Shown: positions 1 through 6,481 of the stretch, piece by piece
How positions within the stretch are numbered: position 1 is the first letter of the stretch
Layout of the letters: each line of letters begins with the position of its first letter
Assembly (NCBI GenBank): GCA_035271065.1
Contig: DATESB010000237.1
Span: forward strand, 1-7,065
Length of the DNA stretch: 7,065 nt
Source: JAAYYM01 sp035271065
GTDB taxonomy: Bacteria; Bacillota; Clostridia; Lachnospirales; Lachnospiraceae
Reading direction: 5' to 3'
Program-made: the position numbers and the translations under genes
Notes under the pieces: model-generated
What the model saw: the letters and a program-made list of their open reading frames with translations, nothing else
The model's database searches: none
What the model was told of the DNA's origin: nothing

Positions 1-50
1 GGTCTGAATATATTATGCAACAAGTATTTGTAAGCAAAAGTTCATTTATT

Positions 51-107
51 AAAAAAAGACAAACCCATGAGTACTGACATTTTTACAACTGCCCAAAAAC
101 ATGGGTT
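51..107 (-). terminator. Candidate intrinsic terminator after the beta-propeller gene
   Basis: Perfect 8-base inverted repeat AACCCATG/CATGGGTT at 100-107 and 62-69. In the minus-strand transcript it is followed after four bases by seven U residues (57-51). It begins 25 bases past the stop codon at 132. The loop is 30 bases, long for a classic terminator, but it can form an inner UUUUU/AAAAA pairing (95-99 with 80-84). Position and U run support termination; the long loop lowers confidence. Confidence 0.5.
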
Positions 108-131
108 CGATTAATCAAAACATGAGATTTT

Positions 132-1421
132 TTACTCAGCAACCTTCACACATATCATCTTTTTTTGATCCCTCATTAATAATTTTCCATCGGATAGTGC
201 TAATGGCGCCCAGTTTTGACCCATATCAAGGATCTCAGCAGAAGCAAGAGGCTTGAATCCCGATGGATCAGGCTGTATGAGATACAGTGTTTTACTGCCA
301 TCGGTGGCCAGTATCAGCCCATCAGCTACAATCATACTACCTTTATCAAATGAAGGTGAACGCATGGTTTTCCACATGACCTCACCGTCCATATTCATAC
401 AACACAAACCATCGCGTTTACTGTTTGTCGAGAACTGGGCATAGAAATAACCATTAACCAATAATGGCGGTTTGGTGTGATCTCCAAAATCATTATGTCT
501 AAAAAGTTCATTCACGGCATAGCTGCCATCAGCATTTTTTTCAACTTTTATCATTGCCACTCCAAGATCATATCCCCCAGCAACAATAAGTCTTCCTTCG
601 CCAACATCAAGAGCCGGAGACGTCTGAATTATATTTTCCCAATTATTATATTCCCACAAAATTTCACCAGTTTGCGGTTTTAGCCCGATTACTTTACCTT
701 TTGTTTTTACAACGTCCTTGTGCATAACAGGATCTGTAGCTGAAAACACCATTACTATATGATCCTCTCCCGCAATTCTTGCAACAGACGGACTGGCATA
801 AGTTTCATTTCCAATAGCATCAGTCTTCCATACAATGTCTCCGCTTAGTTTGTTATAGGCAACCAAGCCGGCAAATGGACTCTTTGAATATGAAACGATA
901 AGCAAATCGCCGTATATAAGCGGACATTGAGATATCGCCCAAACAGGAATCTCGGTTCCACCGAAATCTTTCATGATATTTTTTTTCCAAATCGGTTCGT
1001 GTGAATTGATATCAAAGCAATACAGGTCTCCATAAGGTCCACAGGAATAGACTCTGTTGCCATCAATAGCAGGAACACCTCTTGTCCCAGGGAATGAAAA
1101 TGTTCCCGGTGCATCATATGCGAACTTCCAAAGTTCTTTTCCATCTTCCATATCAAAGCAACGCAGGATATCTCCCACCTGGTCTTCCCTGTCCAGGATA
1201 TAGATTTTACCATCTTTTACAACCGGTCCGCCGTAGCCAATGCCAACAGGGGCTGTCCACAACACTTCAGGCCCGGTTTCAGGCCAGGTGCGAAGGATGC
1301 CTTTTTCAGGCGAGATACTGTTTCGGGTAGGGCCAAGGAACTGAGGCCAGTCCTGTGCCTGAAGGCTGGTTAGGCAGGTAATAAAGGCTGCCGCCAGAAG
1401 AAAGATCTTTGATTTTTTCAT
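132..1421 (-). CDS. Secreted PQQ-like (BamB-type) beta-propeller protein
   Basis: Exported protein of 429 residues. A Sec signal (MKKSKIFLLAAAFITCLTSL) is probably cut after Ala22; Cys16 lacks a proper lipobox. The mature protein begins with QDWPQFLGPTRNS, a hallmark of PQQ-like repeat proteins frequent in Bacteroidota and Planctomycetes. Blade-ending G-x-x-x-W motifs recur at GKELW (94-98), GDIVW (194-198), GEILW (252-256) and GEVMW (346-350), with related tryptophans at 55 and 145, which fits a propeller of about seven or eight blades. Known relatives include scaffold proteins and quinoprotein dehydrogenases. I see no clear PQQ-ligand or haem site, so binding or scaffolding is as likely as catalysis. 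It is last in the row, after a 167-base gap that holds a possible promoter, and is followed by a candidate terminator. It may be transcribed separately from the esterase-reductase genes. Confidence 0.9.
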   Translation of the reverse strand: MKKSKIFLLAAAFITCLTSLQAQDWPQFLGPTRNSISPEKGILRTWPETGPEVLWTAPVGIGYGGPVVKDGKIYILDREDQVGDILRCFDMEDGKELWKFAYDAPGTFSFPGTRGVPAIDGNRVYSCGPYGDLYCFDINSHEPIWKKNIMKDFGGTEIPVWAISQCPLIYGDLLIVSYSKSPFAGLVAYNKLSGDIVWKTDAIGNETYASPSVARIAGEDHIVMVFSATDPVMHKDVVKTKGKVIGLKPQTGEILWEYNNWENIIQTSPALDVGEGRLIVAGGYDLGVAMIKVEKNADGSYAVNELFRHNDFGDHTKPPLLVNGYFYAQFSTNSKRDGLCCMNMDGEVMWKTMRSPSFDKGSMIVADGLILATDGSKTLYLIQPDPSGFKPLASAEILDMGQNWAPLALSDGKLLMRDQKKMICVKVAE

Positions 1422-1464
1422 GATTCAATTATAAATGGTATTAATTTATAGGTTTTATTTTGGA

Positions 1465-1495
1465 TAAGATTACGCATAATTATCAAATTATCAAA
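1465..1495 (-). promoter_or_regulatory. Possible Bacteroidota-type promoter for the beta-propeller gene
   Basis: On the minus strand TTTG (1495-1492) is followed after exactly 19 bases by TAATCTTA (1472-1465). The Bacteroidota housekeeping consensus is TTTG, about 19-20 bases, then TAnnTTTG; here the second box keeps TA and two of the last four bases. The start codon at 1421 lies about 44 bases downstream of this box, which allows a normal short leader. The upstream part coincides with a tandem repeat. This is pattern matching in an AT-rich spacer, so confidence is low. Confidence 0.28.
1480..1495 (-). repeat. Tandem 8-base repeat TTTGATAA x2
   Basis: Two perfect back-to-back copies of TTTGATAA (minus strand, 1495-1488 and 1487-1480) lie in the 167-base gap between the second esterase and the beta-propeller gene. 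The repeat overlaps the possible upstream promoter box. It could be two binding half-sites or chance in AT-rich DNA. Confidence 0.6.
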
Positions 1496-1588
1496 GATCG
1501 CATATTACATTCAGAATTGCATCTCATCAACATTGGTAGCATTTGACAGTTTGTGTTTCATAGGTGAGTTGGTCTGTTGAATGAGTGG

Positions 1589-2857
1589 TTACAATTTATA
1601 GAAAACGCTATCGAAGAATGTCCGCATCGCGTCAGCATACTTGACACCATATTTTGCAAAAGTTGCTCTTGTTCTATAGTCTGGAATCCAATTAAAGAAT
1701 CCGTGACCCAAATCTTCGATTTGAATGTACTCGACTTGTTGTCCATTTGCTTTTAATACGTCTACAAAAGGCTGAACCATCTCATCTCCAACAATAAAAT
1801 CCCTTTTTCCACGGACGATGAAGTGTGGAATTGACCTTTCTTTCACATTGGGTACATGTTTTACGGGTGAAACAGCATTCCAATATTCTTGGTTCTTTCC
1901 TTCTACAAGCGGCTCGAAATGACGGGCATCAAAGACACCATAACTTGGAGCAGAAGCTTTGACAGCCGATGTGATCTCAGTTCGTACCTGTTCCAGGGTT
2001 TTTCCTTTGGGGACATAACTTGGTCGATATTGGTAAACGCCTTCGCGTATTCCAAAGCCATCCTCGCCAATAAGAGTTGAGAGCAATGCGGCAGCTGCCG
2101 ATAAATGGCCACCAGCACTTTCACCCGTTACTGCTATCTTATTCGGATCAGCACCGTATTGCGATGCGTGCTCTTGAATATGCGCTATTGCTCCAAAAAC
2201 ATCCTCAATTAAATGATGCAATTGGTTCGGTTCTGCATCCCCGTCAGCGTTGTCCATCCAACGATAGTCTATGTTGAATACTACGTAACGCCCACCTTTG
2301 ACCAACTCACGGGCAAGCGCTCTGCTATTGTCTTCAGTATAGGAGGACCATCCCCCTCCATGGACGTTGACTATAATGGGAAGATTTTTTGCACCCTTGG
2401 GAGAGAAGACATCATATTTGAGCGGCTTCACTCCTGGTTTCGCGAAAACCACATCCTGGGTTTCGTTGATATTTTCAACGAGTCCATTTTCGACAAATAT
2501 CGCTCCGACAGACATATCCTTACTTACCGTTATTTTCATGGGCGAGGAAAAATCCTCATAGCTCGTTGTTCCCCACTTGCCACCTTGAACAGTATAATAA
2601 ATTGCATCTAAGCTGTAATTCGAAGCAGGAGTGGCCTTGACCGTCAGCACTGTCCCAGCTTTAACTTTACCATCTGCGGGGATCGTTGGATCGATTGTGT
2701 ATGAGCCGTTTTCTGCTGGGTCAGACGTTACTTTGTACGTCTCTTCCGGATTAGCATCAGAAGATGGAGATAATGACTGTGCATTTGTGGTGGCAGGGGA
2801 TAACAGACTAGTAAAAACGATGGTTATTATTACCAAACTTGATATTATTGTTTTCAT
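1589..2857 (-). CDS. Secreted HSL-type alpha/beta-hydrolase (esterase) with N-terminal beta-repeat domain, copy 2
   Basis: Predicted exported esterase of 422 residues, paralogue of the gene at 4217-5485. The signal peptide (MKTIISSLVIITIVFTSLLS) is probably cut after Ala26 in TTNA-Q, the same position as in the paralogue. Residues 40-122 are the beta-rich repeat-like domain (ENGSYTIDPTIPADGKVKAG). The catalytic parts are HGGGW at 166-170, GESAG with Ser247, Asp353 in KRDFIVG and His385 in DLGHGFF, so the triad looks complete. Differences near the active site are the elbow residue (Glu246 here, Asp in copy 1) and the charge around Asp353 (KRDFIVGD here, TEDPIVDH in copy 1). These could shift substrate preference. 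PGVKPLKYDV at 141-150 is identical in both proteins but its 30 coding bases differ at six sites, so the duplication is not recent. The reaction is probably ester hydrolysis outside the cytoplasm. Confidence 0.92.
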   Translation of the reverse strand: MKTIISSLVIITIVFTSLLSPATTNAQSLSPSSDANPEETYKVTSDPAENGSYTIDPTIPADGKVKAGTVLTVKATPASNYSLDAIYYTVQGGKWGTTSYEDFSSPMKITVSKDMSVGAIFVENGLVENINETQDVVFAKPGVKPLKYDVFSPKGAKNLPIIVNVHGGGWSSYTEDNSRALARELVKGGRYVVFNIDYRWMDNADGDAEPNQLHHLIEDVFGAIAHIQEHASQYGADPNKIAVTGESAGGHLSAAAALLSTLIGEDGFGIREGVYQYRPSYVPKGKTLEQVRTEITSAVKASAPSYGVFDARHFEPLVEGKNQEYWNAVSPVKHVPNVKERSIPHFIVRGKRDFIVGDEMVQPFVDVLKANGQQVEYIQIEDLGHGFFNWIPDYRTRATFAKYGVKYADAMRTFFDSVFYKL

Positions 2858-2957
2858 CTTGCTTCTTGATTTAATTATTTATTATTTGTTGGGTCATTTA
2901 ATTTCTTTAACTTTTTTTATAATTTTTATTTCTGCAGCTAAGCAGCAAATTAACCGA

Positions 2958-4115
2958 CTAATATTCTACCCTCGACTGTTGCAGTGCGTCATAACGTGCA
3001 CCCACTACACCGATCTTTTCTATTTTATCTTCAATCTCGTTGATTTCGGCTGTTGTTAAAGTGAAATCAGCGGCCCTGAAATCTTCCTCTAAATGTGAAA
3101 GCTTGGTTGTGCCCGGCAAGGGAACGATAAAAGGATATTTTGAAAGCATCCATGCCAAACAAATCTGGGCTGAAGTCATGCCCCTGGTTTTTCCGAACTC
3201 GTTTAGTGCCTCAGTGATTCTAAGATTCGCTCTTAATGCCTCTGGCTGAAAGCGTGGCCACCCTCCGCGACCATCGTTCGTTTTCAAATCGGAATATTCA
3301 GTCAAGCTACCGCCAAGTAGCCCGCGACAAAGTGGACTATAGGCAACAAAGCCGATCTCCAATTCCTGCAAAGTGGAAAAGATGAAATCTTCGGGCAGCC
3401 TAGTCATAAAAGAATACTCACTTTGCACTGCCGTAACCGGGCAAACAGCGTGTGCCCTTCTTATGGTTTCAGCGCCTGCTTCAGAAAGGCCAAAGTGTAG
3501 AACCTTTCCTTCCTGGATAAGATCTTTTACAGCGCCAGCAACTTCCTCGATGGGTACGTTGGGGTCAACCCGATGCTGAAAGAAAAGGTCGATACGGTCG
3601 GTTTTGAGGCGTTTGAGTGATTGATCCGCAACTTTCCGAATTTGCTCTGGCCGACTGTTCATAACATTTGGACCCTCAATATCAAAGCCAAACTTGGTGG
3701 AAATGGCAACTTGGTTTCGGATGGGAGCAAGTGCTTCTCCAACCAATTCTTCATTGACATACGGACCATAAATTTCGGCAGTATCGAAAAAGTCGCAGCC
3801 ACGATCAGCAGCATCTCGGATCAGTTTGATCATGCTCTTACGATCAGGGTGGACACCACGACCATTGGTCATTCCCATGCAGCCCAGTTGTATGGCAGAA
3901 ACTTCAAGCGGATTCTTCCTGGAACCCAATGTGCGTTTCCTGGTCAGTATGGTGCCTATGCCTTTATTCTTTTCGGGGCTCTGAGAAGTGGCTGTGTAAC
4001 CCTTAACAGTTCCTGCAGCCACCGTTCCTAAACCCAGCAAAGTAGCTGCTTTTAAAAAGCCTCTTCGCATAAGAAGATTTTTATTTTCTGTCTGATTTTC
4101 TAAATTCTTTTTCAT
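2958..4115 (-). CDS. Tat-signal aldo/keto reductase
   Basis: NAD(P)H-dependent aldo/keto reductase of 385 residues, predicted to interconvert a carbonyl compound and its alcohol. Residues 1-45 form a twin-arginine signal: MRRGFLKAA with Arg17-Arg18, then a hydrophobic stretch (TLLGLGTVAAG). The TIM-barrel domain starts near residue 60 with RTLGSRKNPLEVSAIQLGC. The catalytic tetrad is intact: Asp111 and Tyr116 in DTAEIYG, Lys141 in STKFGF and His181 in FFQHRVD. Late motifs AYSPLCRGLLGG and VPLPGTTKLSHLEED also fit; the latter belongs to the cofactor-phosphate region. The mature part has normal family length. Folding with cofactor in the cytoplasm before Tat export is the known logic for such enzymes and is inferred here. 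It lies between the two paralogous esterases with about 100 bases on either side, so it may belong to the same operon or have its own weak promoter. Confidence 0.93.
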   Translation of the reverse strand: MKKNLENQTENKNLLMRRGFLKAATLLGLGTVAAGTVKGYTATSQSPEKNKGIGTILTRKRTLGSRKNPLEVSAIQLGCMGMTNGRGVHPDRKSMIKLIRDAADRGCDFFDTAEIYGPYVNEELVGEALAPIRNQVAISTKFGFDIEGPNVMNSRPEQIRKVADQSLKRLKTDRIDLFFQHRVDPNVPIEEVAGAVKDLIQEGKVLHFGLSEAGAETIRRAHAVCPVTAVQSEYSFMTRLPEDFIFSTLQELEIGFVAYSPLCRGLLGGSLTEYSDLKTNDGRGGWPRFQPEALRANLRITEALNEFGKTRGMTSAQICLAWMLSKYPFIVPLPGTTKLSHLEEDFRAADFTLTTAEINEIEDKIEKIGVVGARYDALQQSRVEY

Positions 4116-4137
4116 AATTAATTTTTTAAGAGGTTTG

Positions 4138-4168
4138 TTTGATTATGAGCCCGACATTTAATATCAAA
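4138..4168 (-). promoter_or_regulatory. Weak possible promoter before the aldo/keto reductase
   Basis: Minus-strand TTTG (4168-4165), 19 bases, then TAATCAAA (4145-4138), about 22 bases before the reductase start at 4115. Only TA of the second box fits the Bacteroidota consensus, and the leader would be very short. It is listed because its spacing and its TTTGATA and TAATC elements match the candidate upstream of the beta-propeller gene. Confidence 0.15.
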
Positions 4169-4176
4169 GCCCATAA
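4143..4176 (-). other. RNA hairpin potential in the esterase-reductase spacer
   Basis: In the minus-strand transcript UUAUGGGC (4176-4169) can pair with GCUCAUAA (4150-4143), eight pairs including one G-U, with an 18-base loop. No U run follows, so it is not an intrinsic terminator. It lies 27 bases before the reductase start and could shape mRNA processing or stability; it also overlaps the weak promoter candidate, and both cannot be assumed functional. Confidence 0.25.
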
Positions 4177-4216
4177 AAAAAGTTGTAAATACCACAATTC
4201 CACCAGCAATTTGGCA

Positions 4217-5485
4217 TCAATCATTATAGAATATGCTGTTGAAAAAATCTTGCATTTGAGCTCCATAGGGTACACCATACCGGGCAAACGTTGCTCTTGT
4301 GGCTGCATCCGGCTTCCAGTCGAAAAAGGCATGTCCTGCGTCTTCCACCTGGATATAGTTGACAGGCTGGCCTGCGGCCTTTAGCACATCTACATAGCGT
4401 TGCACCATGTCGTGATCTACGATCGGGTCTTCTGTACCGCGTACCATGAAATGCGGAAGAACCCGCTCACCAGCGTTTGGAACATGCCTTGTAGGAGAAA
4501 CTGCGTCCCAATAACCTTGGTCTTTTTGCTCTACCAACGGTTTAAAGTCGGCAGCCTCAAATGCACCATAACTTGGTGCCACCGCCTTAACTGCATTGGT
4601 TATATCAGTTTTTACCTGAACCAGGGATTTTCTTTTTGGCAGATAAGTGGGCATATATTGGTAAACTCCATTGGTTTCACCAAAACCTCCATCTCCAATA
4701 AGCGAACTGAGGGTGGCCGCTGCTGCCGCTAAATGACCACCAGCGCTGTCGCCCGTAACCGCAATTCGGGTCGGGTCACCACCGTACTCCGCAGCATGTT
4801 CCTGAATGTGAGCTATAGCTCCAAAAACATCTTCTATCAATTGGTGCATATGCGTTGGCTGTGTTTCCCCGTCCAATTTGTTAATCCAACGGTAGTCAAT
4901 ACTGAACACGATGTAGCGACCATCTTTCACCAGTTCACGCGCTAGTCCACGCATAATGTCTTCGTTGTTTGAAGACCAACCGCCGCCATGAATGATGATA
5001 ATACAAGGAAGATTTTTGGCGCCTTTTGGTGAATAGACATCGTATTTCAGAGGCTTGACGCCAGGCTGGGCGTAAACAACGTCCTGAATGACTCTCACAT
5101 TATCTACCAAAGAATGGGGAATAAATGTTGCCCCGACCTTCATGTCCCTGGTAACCGGTATTTTCATTATAGGTGAGTAACTTTCGTGACTCATTGTTCC
5201 CCACATACCTCCTTTCACGGTGTAATAAACGGCATCCAGACCGTATCCCGATGCAGGTTTAGCTTTTACCGACAATACAGTGCCCGCAGGCACCTTACCG
5301 TCATCAGGAATTTTTGGACTAATGGTATAAGAGCCGTTTTCGGCCGGAACAGAGGTTACGGTAAAAGTTTCTACCGATTCCACTTTTGAAGAAGATGAGG
5401 ATGTTTGTGCATTTAAGTTGGTAACCGGCAAAGCGGCAACATAAACAACCGCTGTTATGACAAGACTGGAAATTAATCTATTCAT
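4217..5485 (-). CDS. Secreted HSL-type alpha/beta-hydrolase (esterase) with N-terminal beta-repeat domain, copy 1
   Basis: Predicted exported esterase of 422 residues. I place the start at 5485 rather than the longest reading at 5539: this ATG begins a proper signal peptide (MNRLISSLVITAVVYVAALP, cut after Ala26 in NLNA-Q), leaves four bases after the cupin stop instead of overlapping it, and gives exactly the length of the paralogue at 1589-2857. Residues 40-122 form a beta-rich domain (ENGSYTISPKIPDDGKVPAG) resembling divergent InlB B-repeats. The catalytic domain follows: oxyanion motif HGGGW at 166-170, nucleophile elbow GDSAG with Ser247, Asp353 in TEDPIVD, and His385 in DAGHAFF. HGGG with GDSAG places it in the hormone-sensitive-lipase-like group, near carbohydrate and feruloyl-type esterases. 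The likely reaction is ester hydrolysis in the periplasm or outside the cell. The substrate is not determinable here. Confidence 0.92.
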   Translation of the reverse strand: MNRLISSLVITAVVYVAALPVTNLNAQTSSSSSKVESVETFTVTSVPAENGSYTISPKIPDDGKVPAGTVLSVKAKPASGYGLDAVYYTVKGGMWGTMSHESYSPIMKIPVTRDMKVGATFIPHSLVDNVRVIQDVVYAQPGVKPLKYDVYSPKGAKNLPCIIIIHGGGWSSNNEDIMRGLARELVKDGRYIVFSIDYRWINKLDGETQPTHMHQLIEDVFGAIAHIQEHAAEYGGDPTRIAVTGDSAGGHLAAAAATLSSLIGDGGFGETNGVYQYMPTYLPKRKSLVQVKTDITNAVKAVAPSYGAFEAADFKPLVEQKDQGYWDAVSPTRHVPNAGERVLPHFMVRGTEDPIVDHDMVQRYVDVLKAAGQPVNYIQVEDAGHAFFDWKPDAATRATFARYGVPYGAQMQDFFNSIFYND

Positions 5486-5489
5486 GAGA

Positions 5490-5993
5490 CTATTTCTTAT
5501 TGTATTCTTCATCTGATACCGGCTCCATCCATTCAACAATTCCCTGTTCCGTATTGGGAATAATATAAAGTTGTTGTACCCCTGTGTCAGGGCTTGCCCC
5601 GTGCCAGTGTCTTACATTTGGCGGAAATTTTACTACATCTCCTTTTTTCATGATTTCAATGGGTTGCCCTTCAATCTGATAGTAACCGACACCATCCGTG
5701 ATAATTAGTATTTGCCCGGAGGGGTGGGTATGCCAATTACTCCGGGCTCCGGGTTCAAAATAAACATTACCTGCAATTGTGGTATATACAGAATCTGCTT
5801 CCAGCAGGCTTGTAGGATAAGCATTTCCGGTAAACCATTCCGCTGGACCCTTTTCACCTATTGGAAAAATGGCATTCAATTCATTTTTATCTGTCTTCAT
5901 GCTTTCTTGTTTTTCAGTTTTTGTACTGCAGGCTTGTATTAAGCCTAGCAAGACTGTAATTCCGATAATTGTTATTTTTTTCATTGTATTCAT
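5490..5993 (-). CDS. Cupin-domain lipoprotein, hydroxynitrile-lyase/carboxymuconolactone-decarboxylase-associated type
   Basis: Predicted lipoprotein of 167 residues. The signal ends at IQAC, giving Cys22; a second in-frame ATG at 5984 (MKKIT) would give the same mature protein and may be the real start. The cupin domain covers about 50-155. Motif 1 is PGARSNWHTHPSGQ, with His88, His90 and Gln94. Motif 2 is GDVVKFPPNVRHWHGASPD, with His129. This His-His-Gln-His set is the metal-ligand pattern of the small bacterial manganese cupins that include (R)-selective hydroxynitrile lyases, and HWHGA is typical of that group. A bound divalent metal is therefore likely, but the reaction is uncertain: family members often sit with aldo/keto reductases and carboxymuconolactone decarboxylases without a proven substrate. 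It is packed between the cyclophilin-like gene (11-base gap) and the esterase (4-base gap). Most likely it faces the periplasm or cell surface. Confidence 0.88.
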   Translation of the reverse strand: MNTMKKITIIGITVLLGLIQACSTKTEKQESMKTDKNELNAIFPIGEKGPAEWFTGNAYPTSLLEADSVYTTIAGNVYFEPGARSNWHTHPSGQILIITDGVGYYQIEGQPIEIMKKGDVVKFPPNVRHWHGASPDTGVQQLYIIPNTEQGIVEWMEPVSDEEYNKK

Positions 5994-6004
5994 TTTTTAA
6001 TTGA

Positions 6005-6481
6005 TTAATTAATTTCAAAAGTCACAGCAACGTTTCCCGAACCCAATATCTCCAACAATCCTTCCGGATTGTTTGTTTTTCCGATTTTAGTATAGTTGTA
6101 TGAAGTTGAAAATGTTTTATAAAAAAGCACCAATGTGTTTGAGCCGTACAGCATCAAATCGCCGTTTTGTATAGTTCCTGGATTAAAAGCATTAGTGGGC
6201 AAACTTTCCACTAAGTCAGCATATTTTTCGTTATTGTTCAATTCAGTCATCGTGAGCGTCAAAGGCAAGCGTTCTTTAAATGCATTTGCAGTCGCATTGT
6301 TTTGTAACGTAGCCGAAAAAGATGAAGTTCCAATCGTAATTTTTAGTTTCATCGTGTCTATATACTCGGTTTCATTTTGGTTTTTAATAGCTTGAGTTTC
6401 ACTCTCCTGTGTACAAGCCAATAATTGTATACAAAAAAGGCTCGTTAAAAGAAAAGCTATGGTTTTTATTTTGATGTTCAT
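6005..6481 (-). CDS. Cyclophilin-like fold lipoprotein
   Basis: Predicted lipoprotein of 158 residues. A basic start and hydrophobic stretch end in the lipobox LLAC, with Cys23 as the lipidation site. A polar linker of about 20 residues leads to a single domain at 45-158. It has the pattern I associate with the bacterial cyclophilin-like beta-barrel family: a start like KLKITIGTSSFSATL, then LPLTLTMTELNNNEKY, a GDLMLYGSNTLVLFYKTF core at 107-124, SYNYTKIG at 127-134, and a final strand VAVTFEIN. These small domains are common next to oxidoreductases and hydrolases. I know of no firm function and do not infer peptidyl-prolyl isomerase activity. Many relatives are bare cytoplasmic domains; here the domain is tethered to the envelope. 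Translation probably couples to the upstream acetyltransferase through the ATGA overlap, and the cupin gene starts 11 bases after its stop. Confidence 0.85.
   Translation of the reverse strand: MNIKIKTIAFLLTSLFCIQLLACTQESETQAIKNQNETEYIDTMKLKITIGTSSFSATLQNNATANAFKERLPLTLTMTELNNNEKYADLVESLPTNAFNPGTIQNGDLMLYGSNTLVLFYKTFSTSYNYTKIGKTNNPEGLLEILGSGNVAVTFEIN

Noticed and set aside
1508..1558. Minus-strand 16-codon frame (MKHKLSNATNVDEMQF) in the 167-base gap
   Set aside because: Too short, with no conserved pattern; expected by chance in a spacer.
2213..2611. Plus-strand open frame of 132 codons inside the second esterase
   Set aside because: Antisense shadow of conserved catalytic-domain sequence, with no recognisable protein features.
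2931..2955. Short hairpin (TTTGCTGC/GCAGAAA with a bulge) after the reductase stop
   Set aside because: A bulged stem with no U run downstream on the minus strand; not a terminator.
2631..3059. Plus-strand open frame of 142 codons with a hydrophobic middle part
   Set aside because: It overlaps the ends of two well-supported minus-strand genes. Its hydrophobic stretch comes from reading the AT-rich spacer and the antisense of a signal peptide, and it matches no family I recognise.
3621..4031. Plus-strand open frame of 136 codons inside the aldo/keto reductase
   Set aside because: It lies fully antisense to a conserved enzyme with intact motifs, has no visible domain and no leader.
4175..4197. 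Terminator-like TTGT/ACAA stem followed by T7 after the first esterase
   Set aside because: The stem has only four A/T-rich pairs and is too weak for a convincing intrinsic terminator.
1589..5485. Recent duplication or gene-conversion tract between the two esterases
   Set aside because: The longest shared base runs I saw are about 14 bases, and identical peptides use different codons, so there is no sign of recent exchange.
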